Positions 53,284 through 61,659 of a DNA stretch of 64,000 nucleotides are shown in pieces (the stretch's first letter is position 1; each line of letters begins with the position of its first letter). The stretch is taken from positions 1-64,000 of the forward strand of contig NZ_JAIVMF010000004.1 in the NCBI RefSeq assembly GCF_020176715.1, given 5' to 3'. The position numbers and the translations under genes are program-made. The DNA comes from Stappia stellulata. Its GTDB lineage: Bacteria; Pseudomonadota; Alphaproteobacteria; Rhizobiales; Stappiaceae. The notes beneath the pieces are model-generated. The model worked only from the letters and a program-made list of their open reading frames with translations. It had not been told where the DNA came from and searched no databases.

Positions 53284-53699
53284 TCGCGCGGTCCGGGCAG
53301 GGCGGTTCCCGCGGGCGCGCCGGGGCAGCGCAGCAGAACCGCCTCAAGCTGGGCCTTCGTGTAGGGCTTTCCGATAATGACATGATTGCGAAACGGCGGG
53401 GGCAGGGTCTCGGCGTCGCTGTATCCGCTGGCAAAGACAATCTGTGATCCGCGCTCCGCGAGATTTTCCGCGAACCGGATGCTGTCTTCATCGCCGATCC
53501 GGACATCGAGGATAGCAAAGCTGAAGATGTGATTGGCAAGCGTCTGCAACCCTTCTGACAGGCTTGCGAGGACCTCGACGGGCGAGAAGCCAATATCTTC
53601 AAGGATCGTTTGAGTATCTATCGCAATAATTGGATTGTCTTCAACGACAAGAGCCGCCCCAAGCAATTTCAGCGTGGGCGGGTTATGTTCGAAAGTCAT
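53265..53699 (-). CDS. Single-domain response regulator receiver
   Basis: A 144-residue receiver without output domain. The acidic pair is in VVEDNPI (Glu20, Asp21) and the phospho-acceptor is Asp65 in FAILDVRIGD; the switch Ser/Thr region is FASGYS and the conserved Lys is in IIGKPY. Stand-alone receivers of this type often take phosphate from HWE kinases in alphaproteobacteria, and one such kinase is encoded at 58180. AGAGAGAT lies just before the ATG at 53699. Confidence 0.83.
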   Translation of the reverse strand: MTFEHNPPTLKLLGAALVVEDNPIIAIDTQTILEDIGFSPVEVLASLSEGLQTLANHIFSFAILDVRIGDEDSIRFAENLAERGSQIVFASGYSDAETLPPPFRNHVIIGKPYTKAQLEAVLLRCPGAPAGTALPGPRDQISGR

Positions 53700-53878
53700 G
53701 AAATATCTCTCTGAAGTCTTGACGCTGACCGTCATTTATACACGATCAGTCGCCTCCGCATTAACATAGGTTACGTTCCAGGCGATATTTTCTTCAAGAT
53801 CTTAACCAGATAACCCGGGTCGGGCGATCGGCTGCAACCATTCGTTAACTCGTGCGTTTACTCGGCGGAGGTGATGAT

Positions 53879-54178
53879 ATGATCAGGATTCGCAAACGCA
53901 CACCCGCAATGGGCTTCCCCGCAATTGTCGCCGGCGTCTTCCTGGCGGCCGCCCTTGGCGCCTCGGAAATGCTTTCGGCACAACCGACCTCGGCGGAAAA
54001 CGCTCCGGCGAGCGCGCAAACGACGAACCGTGACGCGACATCCGTCAAAAAAGGCGACCTCGCCATCGATCTTGGCGATGTGCGCGAGCGGCACATGCGT
54101 TGCGTAAGCAGGCTTCGGGAAACAACCTGCACGGGATGGCCTGTCACACCGGGATCGCTCGCCTACAACGGCGAGTGA
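53879..54178 (+). CDS. Small secreted hypothetical protein
   Basis: A 99-residue protein with an N-terminal signal-like hydrophobic stretch (GFPAIVAGVFLAAALGASEML, about 11-31) and a short polar mature region with two cysteines (RCVSRLRETTC), which could form a disulfide in the periplasm. GGAGGTG precedes the ATG at 53879. No family recognised. A clear terminator follows. Confidence 0.6.
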   Translation: MIRIRKRTPAMGFPAIVAGVFLAAALGASEMLSAQPTSAENAPASAQTTNRDATSVKKGDLAIDLGDVRERHMRCVSRLRETTCTGWPVTPGSLAYNGE

Positions 54179-54209
54179 TTTCGCCGGCACTGGTTGGAAG
54201 AGAACAGCA

Positions 54210-54234
54210 AGCCGCCCCGCGTGGGCGGTTTTTG
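54210..54234 (+). terminator. Rho-independent terminator
   Basis: CCGCCC, five-base loop, GGGCGG, then TTTTT. It ends the small secreted protein gene. Confidence 0.78.
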
Positions 54235-54287
54235 CGTTTTGCAGGGTTGGGCCGCAGGCGCGGCGTGAAACGTGGCCGCGCGTGCTC

Positions 54288-55358
54288 TCAGGCCTTTTCC
54301 CGCATGATTTCGATGATTGTCGCCGCGACCAGCAGCACAGGAACCGCGATGAAGCCGCCGACCGGTCCCCAGAGCCAGATCCAGAAGGCGATGGAGAGGA
54401 ACACGACGAAGGGGTTGAGCGTCATCGTGCGGCCGAGAACGGTCGGCGTGATGAACTGTGCCTCGATCAGATTAAGCGCCAGATAGACAAGCGGCGGCGT
54501 CGCGATCGCAAGCGGGGTATTGCCGATTGCAAGACCGACGCAGGACAGGACGACCACCATCACCGCCGGGCCGACGTAGATGACATAGTTCAGCAGCCCG
54601 GCGAGGAGACCCCAGAGCGGCGGAGAGGGGACGCCGAGTGCCCACATTGCAAGTGTGACGGCCGCGCCCAGGCCGATATTGATCAGCGTGATCGAGAAGA
54701 GGTAGGTCGAAAGGCGGGCACCGACCGTCTTGAACACATTTGCGATGGAATCGCGATGCGTCTTGTCGGACGTCAATTCGAGGGCGGACCGGCGCAGGTT
54801 TGGCAGCGTCAAAATAAAGAAATACAGGCTCGCGAGGAACAGGATGACCTGTGCGACGAAGCTGGGCGCGAAGTAGAAGACGCTTTCGACGGCCGATGTG
54901 TCCTCGACGCTGACCTTTACCTCGCCGGACCGGCCCATGGCGTTGCGCAACTCCTCCTGCAGGCTGCCGATCGAGGAAAACACGCCTTGCCAGCTGATCA
55001 ATTGCGCCTGCAGTCGCGACCAGATGAACGGCAGTCTGTCGAGCCAGTCGGACAGGGGCACCATCAGCGCCGCGCCCACGGTCAGGATGAACATGATGAA
55101 GAGGATCACCATCGAGGCGGCGGACACCCAAGGGGGAACCCCAATTCTGCACAGACGATCGGCGGCCGGCCCGAAGATCGCCCCGACCACGATCGACAGG
55201 CAGACCGGCGCCAGAATCACCTGACCCACATCGAGGGCCGCCACTGAGGCAATCACGCAAAGGATCAGCACGGCCGTGCGGAGGACGGGGTCCCCCGTCA
55301 TTGGCCATGCGGGTCGGTGCCGCGGCAGGTCACGGGATGCGTCAGGATGCGATGTCAT
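54288..55358 (-). CDS. AI-2E family transporter
   Basis: A 356-residue membrane protein of the AI-2E/PerM family with seven to eight helices. The C-terminal half carries the family features GVPSPPLWGLLAGLLNYVIYVGP and LGRTMTLNPFVVFLSIAFWIWLWGPVGGFIAVP. Members export diverse small molecules or act as antiporters; autoinducer transport should not be assumed. GGAGC precedes the ATG at 55358. Confidence 0.87.
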   Translation of the reverse strand: MTSHPDASRDLPRHRPAWPMTGDPVLRTAVLILCVIASVAALDVGQVILAPVCLSIVVGAIFGPAADRLCRIGVPPWVSAASMVILFIMFILTVGAALMVPLSDWLDRLPFIWSRLQAQLISWQGVFSSIGSLQEELRNAMGRSGEVKVSVEDTSAVESVFYFAPSFVAQVILFLASLYFFILTLPNLRRSALELTSDKTHRDSIANVFKTVGARLSTYLFSITLINIGLGAAVTLAMWALGVPSPPLWGLLAGLLNYVIYVGPAVMVVVLSCVGLAIGNTPLAIATPPLVYLALNLIEAQFITPTVLGRTMTLNPFVVFLSIAFWIWLWGPVGGFIAVPVLLVAATIIEIMREKA

Positions 55359-55406
55359 TCGAAGCTCCAGGTCGCAATCCGCGACCGTTGCGCGGGCGAT
55401 GCGCGG

Positions 55407-55835
55407 TCACGCATCGTCGGACCCGTCGCCGCTCTTGCTGAGCAAGAAGGCGAGACCGCCGGCGGCGGCAAGGAGAAGCAGACCTTTGGATTTCGACACC
55501 TGCGGCAGAAGGGAAAGCGCTGCCGCCAGTGTCAGCCGTTGCGCCGCTTGCCGGCGCGCCTGACGCCGTCGTTCCCGACGCCTCAGGATCGCCAGGACCA
55601 GCAGGATCGACGCGCCAATCGCGGTCATGGCGGCCGCGATCAGAAGCGCGGACAGGCCCGGGCCGTATATCGGGACCAGATAGGCCCCGATGGCGACCAG
55701 GCCAGCAAGATAGGCCGTGGCAAAGCAGACAAGCGCCAGCGCGGTCCAAGCCGCATTGCGCCGGGTCCGCCGGTACATGCCGCGGATGTCGCGCGAGGCT
55801 GCCGAGATCGCCATCGGAAGGACCCGGGTGACCAT
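55407..55835 (-). CDS. Small membrane protein, YqjE/holin superfamily III-like
   Basis: A 142-residue protein with two long hydrophobic helices (about 28-58 and 62-86) followed by a basic stretch RRRERRRQARRQ and a third hydrophobic segment near 118-132. It follows a DUF883 (ElaB/YqjD-like) gene with a one-base overlap, the usual partner arrangement of YqjD-YqjE. Role likely in envelope stress; function unknown. Confidence 0.6.
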   Translation of the reverse strand: MVTRVLPMAISAASRDIRGMYRRTRRNAAWTALALVCFATAYLAGLVAIGAYLVPIYGPGLSALLIAAAMTAIGASILLVLAILRRRERRRQARRQAAQRLTLAAALSLLPQVSKSKGLLLLAAAGGLAFLLSKSGDGSDDA

Positions 55836-56179
55836 TATCGGCGCACCAGAGCCGCGATCAGGAAGCCGATACCGGCGGCAATGCCAAGCGACTGCAGCGG
55901 ACGGCGGCGCACCTCCTCGGTGAGAGCCTTCTCATAGCCTTGCAGCTCCGCGGTGAGATCGTTGAGCGCGTCCTGCGACTTGCGGCTCAGGTCCTCGGTC
56001 GCCGCCGACGCGCGCGAGCGATATTCGCTGGACTTGCCGGCGCCATAGCTCTTCAGGGCGCCCGCAAGCTCGGCAATGTCGCCGCGGATCCGCGCGATGC
56101 TCTCTTCGATATCCTGGGCACTGACCGCCTCTTCGGCGTTTTTTGCGGATGATGCGGACGCAGTCTTTGCAGTCGCCAT
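55835..56179 (-). CDS. DUF883 (ElaB/YqjD-like) membrane-anchored protein
   Basis: A 114-residue protein with a long helical, Ala/Glu/Lys/Ser-rich N-terminal part that looks like a coiled coil and a single C-terminal membrane helix ending in RRPLQSLGIAAGIGFLIAALVRR, the DUF883 hallmark. E. coli homologues associate with ribosomes and the membrane in stationary phase. GGAG lies before the ATG at 56179. It overlaps the following membrane protein gene by one base. Confidence 0.8.
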   Translation of the reverse strand: MATAKTASASSAKNAEEAVSAQDIEESIARIRGDIAELAGALKSYGAGKSSEYRSRASAATEDLSRKSQDALNDLTAELQGYEKALTEEVRRRPLQSLGIAAGIGFLIAALVRR

Positions 56180-56359
56180 ATCGATCTCCACTCCTTGTTT
56201 GATCTGCCGGCGCAGCTTCAAGCTGCGCGGCTGAAATCGGGTGTTCCGGCGGGCCTGTCCGGCCTGCCAAGGCCGCACGGGAGGCGCGGCTCTTGAAGGA
56301 AACCCCTCAGAAGCGGTTTGGTTTCACCGGTTGGCGAAAATATCGCAGCGAACGCGAAT

Positions 56360-56623
56360 TTAACCGCGCAGGGCCGCGATCAGTTGTGCCTTGTCCATGC
56401 CGGACCGGCCGTCGATTTCGAGCTCTTGCGCCCGCTCGTAGAGTTCCTCCTTCGTCCATTCCTCGTAAGGCGATGCCCGACCGCCCTTTCTGGACGGCGC
56501 CTGATCCTCATTTGCCTGGGCATTGGCAATGCGGGCCGCCTTTTCCTTGCTGTTGCCCTTCTCGCGCAGGGCCTCGTAGACGTCCTCGTCCTTGATGCTC
56601 GGCCGGCTCGTGTCGCGCGCCAT
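56360..56623 (-). CDS. Small Rho-N/SAP-like domain protein, stress-linked
   Basis: An 87-residue charged protein. The N-terminal part (SIKDEDVYEALREKGNSKEKAARIANA) resembles a small conserved family found next to stress genes, and the C-terminal part EWTKEELYERAQELEIDGRSGMDKAQLIAALR is a Rho-N/SAP-like helix-extended motif that usually binds nucleic acid. ACAGGAGG precedes the ATG. An EcfG-type promoter lies 138 bp upstream. Confidence 0.75.
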   Translation of the reverse strand: MARDTSRPSIKDEDVYEALREKGNSKEKAARIANAQANEDQAPSRKGGRASPYEEWTKEELYERAQELEIDGRSGMDKAQLIAALRG

Positions 56624-56760
56624 GGTATCCTCCTGTCAGCGGTCGGCGATCCGGCGGGGGTCGGCTGAAGGCTGCCCAACCGGTGCCGACAGATGGTCAG
56701 CCCCACGTCCGGAACATGCCGCTTCGCAGCGGACGGGCTCCGGACTGTCGTTTTGCAGGA

Positions 56761-56785
56761 AACGCCCGACTGGAGGCAGGGTTCC
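56761..56785 (-). promoter_or_regulatory. EcfG-type promoter
   Basis: On the minus strand, GGAAC, exactly 17 bases, then GTTTCC. It points toward the gene starting at 56623, giving a 5' leader of about 130 bases. Confidence 0.55.
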
Positions 56786-57216
56786 CGATGCCTCTTCACA
56801 AATGGAGAAGACCTTCCGGCGGGTCGCTATGCGCAGAATTGAGGGAAATGAATTTTATGCTTTTCGTATTGAAAGATGCATATTATTTTATCTGAGATAT
56901 TGCATTTGTGAATGACGCGCAAAAACCTATTGAATTTATAAATCCTAAATCTTTTCCTGAAGGAAAATCCTCTTTTCGACGACATGAAAAAATATTTTAT
57001 TTGTTTGGAACAAATCCGAAGCGCGCGACTTTGCCTAGTGTCGTCTTGCAAAGGATTTTCGTCGCTTTCGGCGGATGCGACCGGGCAGCGATAGCCGCGG
57101 ATGTCCGGCCTGTGCTGGACACCCCGCTCGTCCGACCGGCCCGGTCCCGTCGCGCGATGCGAGACGTGATCCGGCAGGACGTTTCATTTTCAACGGATTT
57201 GCGATAGGGAGACACG
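56786..57216. other. Intergenic region with an AT-rich patch before dps
   Basis: From about 56830 to 57010 the sequence is markedly AT-rich compared with its surroundings, then returns to normal GC. It probably holds the dps promoter and operators. A GGAAC at 57007 lacks a matching -10, so it does not qualify as an EcfG site. No small gene with a convincing ribosome binding site was found. Confidence 0.5.
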
Positions 57217-57726
57217 ATGTCTGGCGTTTTGAATATCGAACCCCCGAAGGCGGAACGGATCAGCACGGGCATGGCGAACGACGTCCGCGAACAGCTCGCG
57301 AAGCATTTGTCCGTCTTTCTGGCGGACACCTACCGGCTGACGGTCAAGTCCCATCTTTATCACTGGAATGTGGTCGGGCCGCTGTTCAAGTCGATCCACG
57401 ATCTGACGGAACGGCATTACGAAAACCTGTTCGCCGCGACGGACGACCTTGCGGAGCGCATTCGCGCCCTCGGGCACCTGGCGCCGGTCAATCTTCACGA
57501 CGGAAAGCTCGACCTCACGGTGGAGTTGCCCGGCGACGGGGTGCCCGATGCGCATGCGATGATCGCGGACCTGGTGACGCAGCACGAGGCGATGTCGGCG
57601 AGGATGCGCGACATGGCGACATACGCCGGCGACAATGGCGATGTCGTCACCGAGGATCTGTTGACGGAGCGGATCACTTTCCACGAAAAGGCCGCCTGGA
57701 TGCTTCGCGCACTCATCACGGAGTGA
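57217..57726 (+). CDS. dps: Dps-family DNA-binding ferritin-like protein
   Basis: A 169-residue Dps protein of normal length. The ferroxidase site motif is visible in KSHLYHWNVVGPLFKSIHDLTERHYENLFAATDDLAERI, with the intersubunit His and Asp/Glu ligands. It stores iron and consumes hydrogen peroxide, protecting DNA in starvation and oxidative stress. AGGGAG precedes the ATG. A strong hairpin lies directly after the stop. Confidence 0.93.
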   Translation: MSGVLNIEPPKAERISTGMANDVREQLAKHLSVFLADTYRLTVKSHLYHWNVVGPLFKSIHDLTERHYENLFAATDDLAERIRALGHLAPVNLHDGKLDLTVELPGDGVPDAHAMIADLVTQHEAMSARMRDMATYAGDNGDVVTEDLLTERITFHEKAAWMLRALITE

Positions 57727-57741
57727 GTGAGCAGGATCCGG

Positions 57742-57772
57742 GACACGGGATGCCTGCTGCATCCCGTGTCTT
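57742..57772 (+). terminator. Hairpin terminator after dps
   Basis: A perfect 12-bp stem GACACGGGATGC / GCATCCCGTGTC with a five-base loop, followed only by a short TTC, so termination may be partial. Confidence 0.6.
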
Positions 57773-57880
57773 CGCCACCGAGCGCAAACCGGCTGCCTCT
57801 CGCCGTCAGCGATCTGCAGCCCGTTTGCACTCTTGTATCAACCCCGAGCTAGTCCTTCTCACACCAACCGAAGTGACGAG

Positions 57881-58096
57881 ATGACCAATGTGCCACGGAA
57901 ATATGCGGGATTCAGATCTGCCTTCAGCGTTTTGGAAGATCAATCCCTGACGGAGGCCCAAAAGCGCACCGCCTTGCTGTCCTGGCGGTCGGCAATGGAG
58001 CGGGCGATCGTGTCCTCGGCCGATGGCCGCAAGCGGCGCGACACTGTGCTGCAAGATATTGACGCCGCGCTGGCGATCCTGGACGGCGAGACCTGA
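57881..58096 (+). CDS. Small hypothetical protein
   Basis: A 71-residue helical, charged protein without membrane segment or recognised family (MTNVPRKYAGFRSAFSVLED start). The ribosome binding site is weak (GACGAG). It lies between dps and the histidine kinase gene, converging on the latter. Confidence 0.5.
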   Translation: MTNVPRKYAGFRSAFSVLEDQSLTEAQKRTALLSWRSAMERAIVSSADGRKRRDTVLQDIDAALAILDGET

Positions 58097-58179
58097 GCCG
58101 TCGTCCGCACGGGCGGCGGCAAGCGGACCGTCAACGGTGCTGAGGGCGACTGTCGGCGGGCTCCGGGCCGATCCGACCG

Positions 58180-59982
58180 TCAACCCAGAAGATGCCGCGT
58201 CGGGAACTCGATCACGCAGCGAACGCCTGTGCTGGCGAATTCAATCTCCACGTGGCCGTCGAGCGCCGGCCCGACCAGACGTTCCAGCAAGATGCGACCG
58301 AAGCCGTCTCGCTTGGGCGCAACCACCGTCGGGCCTCCGGTTTCCGTCCATGTCAGGCGCACCTGCGAGCCCTCGATTTTCCAGGCGACGGTCAGTTTGC
58401 CATCCAGAACCGACAAGGCGCCGTATTTGGCCGCATTCGTCGTCAGTTCATGCAAGGCGAGACCGAGGTTCTGCGCCGCATCGGCGGAGATCGAGCGGGT
58501 CGGCCCGGTGACCTCGATCTGTGGGCTGCTCGGATCGATCGACTGGCCAAGATGCGCAATCACCAGGGCGTGCAGGTCGGCGCCATACCAGGACTGGGAC
58601 ACCAGCAGGTCGTGGCTCGCGGCCATGGCCTGGAGCCGTGCGGAAAAACTCTCGACGAAATCTTCCGTGGTGTCCGAGCGGGCCGCCGTCTGGCGCGCCA
58701 TGGCCTGAATGACGGCCAGCAGGTTTTTCGACCGGTGCGTGAGTTCGCGCATCACCAGATGCATCTGCCGCTCGTTCTCGCGCTTGTGGGTCAGGTCGAC
58801 GGCGGTCCCGATCACTCCGGTGATCGTGCCGTCGCGATGGCGCGCGGGATCGAGGGAAATGTTGTAGCTTTTCTGTCCGCCCTCCCAGTCCAGATCGACT
58901 TCCAGAACCGTGCTCTCGCCGGTCTCGATGACCCGTCGCTTTGCCGGGATGAGTTTCAGCCGGTCCTCCTCGGAAAACAGCGCGTCATCGTCTTTTCCAA
59001 GGAAAAAGTCTGCGGTTTTGCCGGCGGGCGGGTTGACGACATGGATGTAGGTCAGATTGCGGTCTTGTTCGAAGACGGTGATCAGCGAGCCGTCGAGCGC
59101 CTTCTCGAACCGCTCGTTGGCCTCGGCCAGCTTGCCGGCGAGCGAGGTCAGCCGGATTTCGTAGAGGTTCTTTTCCGTGGTGTCGATCGCGGTGCACAGC
59201 ACGCCGTCGATCTCTCCGTCTGCATTGCGCGTCGGGTGGACCACGAGATCGAAATAGACTGTTCCGGCGTCCTCGCTTTCGAAGGCGATATCGGTCGATG
59301 CGGCCTCGCCGCTCTCGATCACCTGCTTTTTCAGGGGGATCAAATCATCCGCCACCTCGGGCGAGAAGGCATCCCGGTCCGTCTTGCCGATCAGGCGCGC
59401 GGGCTCGAGCCCGAAGCGCGGATTGTGGATCCACGTGTAGCGAAGATCCGTGTCCTGGGTGAAGACGGAGATGTTGGAACCGGTCAACGCCATCTCGAAG
59501 CGATCGTTGATCCGCTTGAGTTTCCTGCGGCTCTTGCCGACCTGGGTGTTCAGTTGCTGGTTTTCTTCCTGAAGGTGTTCGTTGGCGCGCTCCAGGGCCT
59601 GCAGCGGCGGAAGCGCCAGCAATTTCGGAAGCACCATCCATGTGGTCAGGGCCGCGATGATCGAGATCCCCGCCGTGCCGGCCTTGATCAGCCCCTGAGC
59701 CCCATAGGCGGGCCACCACAGGGTTGCGAGCGCGGCGAGATGTGTGAGGGCACAGGCCAGGATGAAGGTCACGAAGAGGTAGCCGATCCGGCGGGTGTTT
59801 CCCTGGATGTCCGGCCGCTTCCTCATAAAGACCAGCATGGCGATGGGGATCGTCACATAGGCGAGCGCGATCGCGGCATCGGAGATGGCGTGAAGCGCGA
59901 CGAGATCCGGGCGCCACAGGAGACAGTAGCCATGCGGCATGAAGGACGCCGCGCCAAAGAGATACTGAAGAATGTCCGCCAT
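58180..59982 (-). CDS. HWE-family histidine kinase with ethylene-receptor-like membrane domain
   Basis: A 600-residue sensor kinase. Residues 28-130 form three membrane helices matching the ethylene-binding domain of plant ETR1: SD..IALAY..IP gives Asp35, Tyr42, Ile45 and Pro46, and the second helix has Cys77 and His81 in CALTH, the copper(I) ligands. A coiled coil (about 135-160) and two PAS domains follow, then the HWE kinase core with ELTHRSKNLLAVIQAM, ELTTNAAKYGA and LTWTETGGP. It is a strong candidate for the kinase upstream of PhyR at 60457. Start 59982 has GGAG nine bases upstream; an ATG at 60003 lacks one. Confidence 0.85.
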   Translation of the reverse strand: MADILQYLFGAASFMPHGYCLLWRPDLVALHAISDAAIALAYVTIPIAMLVFMRKRPDIQGNTRRIGYLFVTFILACALTHLAALATLWWPAYGAQGLIKAGTAGISIIAALTTWMVLPKLLALPPLQALERANEHLQEENQQLNTQVGKSRRKLKRINDRFEMALTGSNISVFTQDTDLRYTWIHNPRFGLEPARLIGKTDRDAFSPEVADDLIPLKKQVIESGEAASTDIAFESEDAGTVYFDLVVHPTRNADGEIDGVLCTAIDTTEKNLYEIRLTSLAGKLAEANERFEKALDGSLITVFEQDRNLTYIHVVNPPAGKTADFFLGKDDDALFSEEDRLKLIPAKRRVIETGESTVLEVDLDWEGGQKSYNISLDPARHRDGTITGVIGTAVDLTHKRENERQMHLVMRELTHRSKNLLAVIQAMARQTAARSDTTEDFVESFSARLQAMAASHDLLVSQSWYGADLHALVIAHLGQSIDPSSPQIEVTGPTRSISADAAQNLGLALHELTTNAAKYGALSVLDGKLTVAWKIEGSQVRLTWTETGGPTVVAPKRDGFGRILLERLVGPALDGHVEIEFASTGVRCVIEFPTRHLLG

Positions 59983-60104
59983 CGGCGTCGGCTCCGTTTT
60001 CATCGCGAGGCAAGCATCCGCCGCACCCGCGATCTATTGCGTCGTTCAGAACATGCGGGCGCGGCCGCCAGGGGACATCGCATCGCCTCCCGGGCGGTTT
60101 TGCA

Positions 60105-60129
60105 GGAACCTTCCCCCGTCCCGAACGTT
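60105..60129 (+). promoter_or_regulatory. EcfG-type promoter
   Basis: GGAAC, exactly 17 bases, then GTT, 35 bp before the CsbD-like gene. Confidence 0.7.
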
Positions 60130-60163
60130 TGCCTCGTGACGACACCACAAGGAGGTATGTTCG

Positions 60164-60361
60164 ATGAACTGGGACCAGATCGAAGGCAACTGGAAAGAAT
60201 TCAAGGGCAAGGCGCAGGCCCAGTGGGGCAAGCTCACCGACGACGAGCTTGACCGGGTCGACGGACGGCGAACCGAACTCGTCGGGCTTCTGCAACAGAA
60301 ATACGGGCAGACGCGCGAAGAGGTGGAACGCGACATCGACGCCTGGCTTTCCCGCAACTGA
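60164..60361 (+). CDS. CsbD-family small stress protein
   Basis: A 65-residue CsbD protein (MNWDQIEGNWKEFKGKAQAQ start, KLTDDELDRVDG in the middle). Homologues accumulate under general stress, for example under SigB in Bacillus; molecular function unknown. AAGGAGG lies about eight bases before the ATG. A perfect EcfG promoter precedes it. Confidence 0.9.
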   Translation: MNWDQIEGNWKEFKGKAQAQWGKLTDDELDRVDGRRTELVGLLQQKYGQTREEVERDIDAWLSRN

Positions 60362-60390
60362 GACCCGGTTGTCACTCGTGACGAACGACC

Positions 60391-60418
60391 GACAAAGGCG
60401 GGGTTTTCCCGCCTTTGT
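60391..60418. terminator. Bidirectional hairpin between csbD-like gene and phyR
   Basis: GACAAAGGCGGG pairs with CCCGCCTTTGTC around a short T-rich loop. It lies between converging genes and can serve both, although no long T-run follows. Confidence 0.6.
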
Positions 60419-60456
60419 CCGTTTCGGGGCAGGGCGCGGGGAAGCCCGGCCAAGGC

Positions 60457-61260
60457 TTACGCCGCCACGGCGTTCGATCCCTTGAAGAAGAGAGCCTGGC
60501 TGATACCTGCCTTTACCGTGTTGGGATTGAACGGCTTGGTGATCAGGAACGTGGGCTCCGGGCGTTCCCCGGTCAAAAGGCGTTCCGGGAAAGAGGTGAT
60601 GAAAATCACCGGAACCGACATGTTGGCGAGGATGTCCTTCACCGCGTCGATCCCGGAGGATCCGTCGGCAAGTTGAATGTCCGCCAGCACCAGTCCGGGC
60701 GTATGCGACTTGGCCGCCGCAATGGCTTCGCTCGCGGTGCGCGCAACCTGCGTGACCGAATGGCCGAGGGATTCCACGATCTGCGTCAGATCCATCGAAA
60801 TCAGCGGCTCGTCCTCGATGATAAGCACGTCGGTCTTGGTCTGCCGGTCGATCTCCTCGATCGCCTGCTTGATCAGCTTGCTGACCTCATCGGGGCTTTT
60901 GTCGATGATCCGGGCGGTTTCGGCAATGGAGAACCCCTCGAGCGTCGACAACAGCAGCGTCTGGCGGCTTTCCGGCGCCATCGTGGACAGCCGTTCCTGC
61001 GCGGTCTGCTCGAAAATCGACGCGGATCCGTCCGCATCGGCGGGCGGAATGACCGTGGCGTTCCAAAGCACGTGAAACAGGCGGTAAAGGCCGATTTTGA
61101 CGCCACCGTCCCTGTCGATGATGGTGTGATCGCCTACCAGGGCCTGAAGACAGGCGCGCACATAAGCATCGCCACTTTTCTGGCTCCCAGCCAAGGCCCT
61201 CGCATACCTGCGCAGATACGGCAGAAGAGGAGCGATATCTTGGGAAAGGCTAGTCGACAT
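60457..61260 (-). CDS. phyR: PhyR, general stress response anti-anti-sigma regulator
   Basis: A 267-residue protein with the unique PhyR layout: an N-terminal EcfG-like sigma domain (residues 1-137) followed by a receiver (about 143-262) with Glu149/Asp150/Glu151, phospho-acceptor Asp194 in LADIQLADG and Lys in FLITKPFNP. When phosphorylated it binds NepR and frees EcfG. It is divergent from nepR-ecfG, the classical arrangement. ATG at 61260. The minus-strand upstream sequence has GGAAC but an imperfect -10 (ATT in place of GTT). Confidence 0.95.
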   Translation of the reverse strand: MSTSLSQDIAPLLPYLRRYARALAGSQKSGDAYVRACLQALVGDHTIIDRDGGVKIGLYRLFHVLWNATVIPPADADGSASIFEQTAQERLSTMAPESRQTLLLSTLEGFSIAETARIIDKSPDEVSKLIKQAIEEIDRQTKTDVLIIEDEPLISMDLTQIVESLGHSVTQVARTASEAIAAAKSHTPGLVLADIQLADGSSGIDAVKDILANMSVPVIFITSFPERLLTGERPEPTFLITKPFNPNTVKAGISQALFFKGSNAVAA

Positions 61261-61366
61261 GTAACGTATCCTCAGTGTGGCATCGGATGAGGCGGCGTTG
61301 ACAACGCATCGCGATCCCGCCCCTTGAGTTGAAAATGTCGTGATCGAAAAAAAGTTCCACGCGCCC

Positions 61367-61391
61367 GGAACTTTTTTTCGCTCGCCGCGTT
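61367..61391 (+). promoter_or_regulatory. EcfG-type promoter of nepR-ecfG
   Basis: GGAAC, exactly 17 bases (T-rich first half), then GTTT, 47 bp before the nepR ATG. Positive autoregulation of ecfG through such a site is common in alphaproteobacteria. Confidence 0.75.
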
Positions 61392-61437
61392 TGCGCCATA
61401 GATCGACCACAAAGCAACAAGAGTTCAGGAATTGGCA

Positions 61438-61659
61438 ATGGCAGGAAAAACCCGCCCTGATCGGCTGGATCCCGACTTCGGCATCATCAAACCGGCGGCC
61501 GGGGCCCGACGGAAAGAAGACTGGATCGGCAACCAGCTCCGGAAGGTGTACGATGAAGCCCTGTCTGAAGAGATCCCCGCGGACATGATGGAACTGCTCG
61601 CCGCGCTCGATGACAGTGACGCGGAAAAGCCGGCCGCCGACGAGGAGGCCGCGGAATGA
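61438..61659 (+). CDS. nepR: NepR anti-sigma factor
   Basis: A 73-residue NepR. The conserved helix-forming core IGNQLRKVYDEALSEEIPADMMELLAAL (about 31-58) is the family signature, followed by an acidic disordered tail. It sequesters EcfG until PhyR-phosphate competes. ATG at 61438, overlapping ecfG by 4 bp, so anti-sigma and sigma factor are translationally coupled. Confidence 0.92.
   Translation: MAGKTRPDRLDPDFGIIKPAAGARRKEDWIGNQLRKVYDEALSEEIPADMMELLAALDDSDAEKPAADEEAAE

Noticed and set aside
57007-57034. Candidate EcfG promoter before dps
   Set aside because: GGAAC is present but no GTT lies 16-18 bases downstream.
56827-57051. Small minus-strand frame in the AT-rich patch before dps
   Set aside because: No ribosome binding site and basic, aromatic-rich composition typical of non-coding AT-rich DNA.
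61321-61358. Candidate EcfG promoter on the minus strand for phyR
   Set aside because: GGAAC is present, but the -10 position reads ATT rather than GTT, so it was not listed as a site; weak activity is possible.
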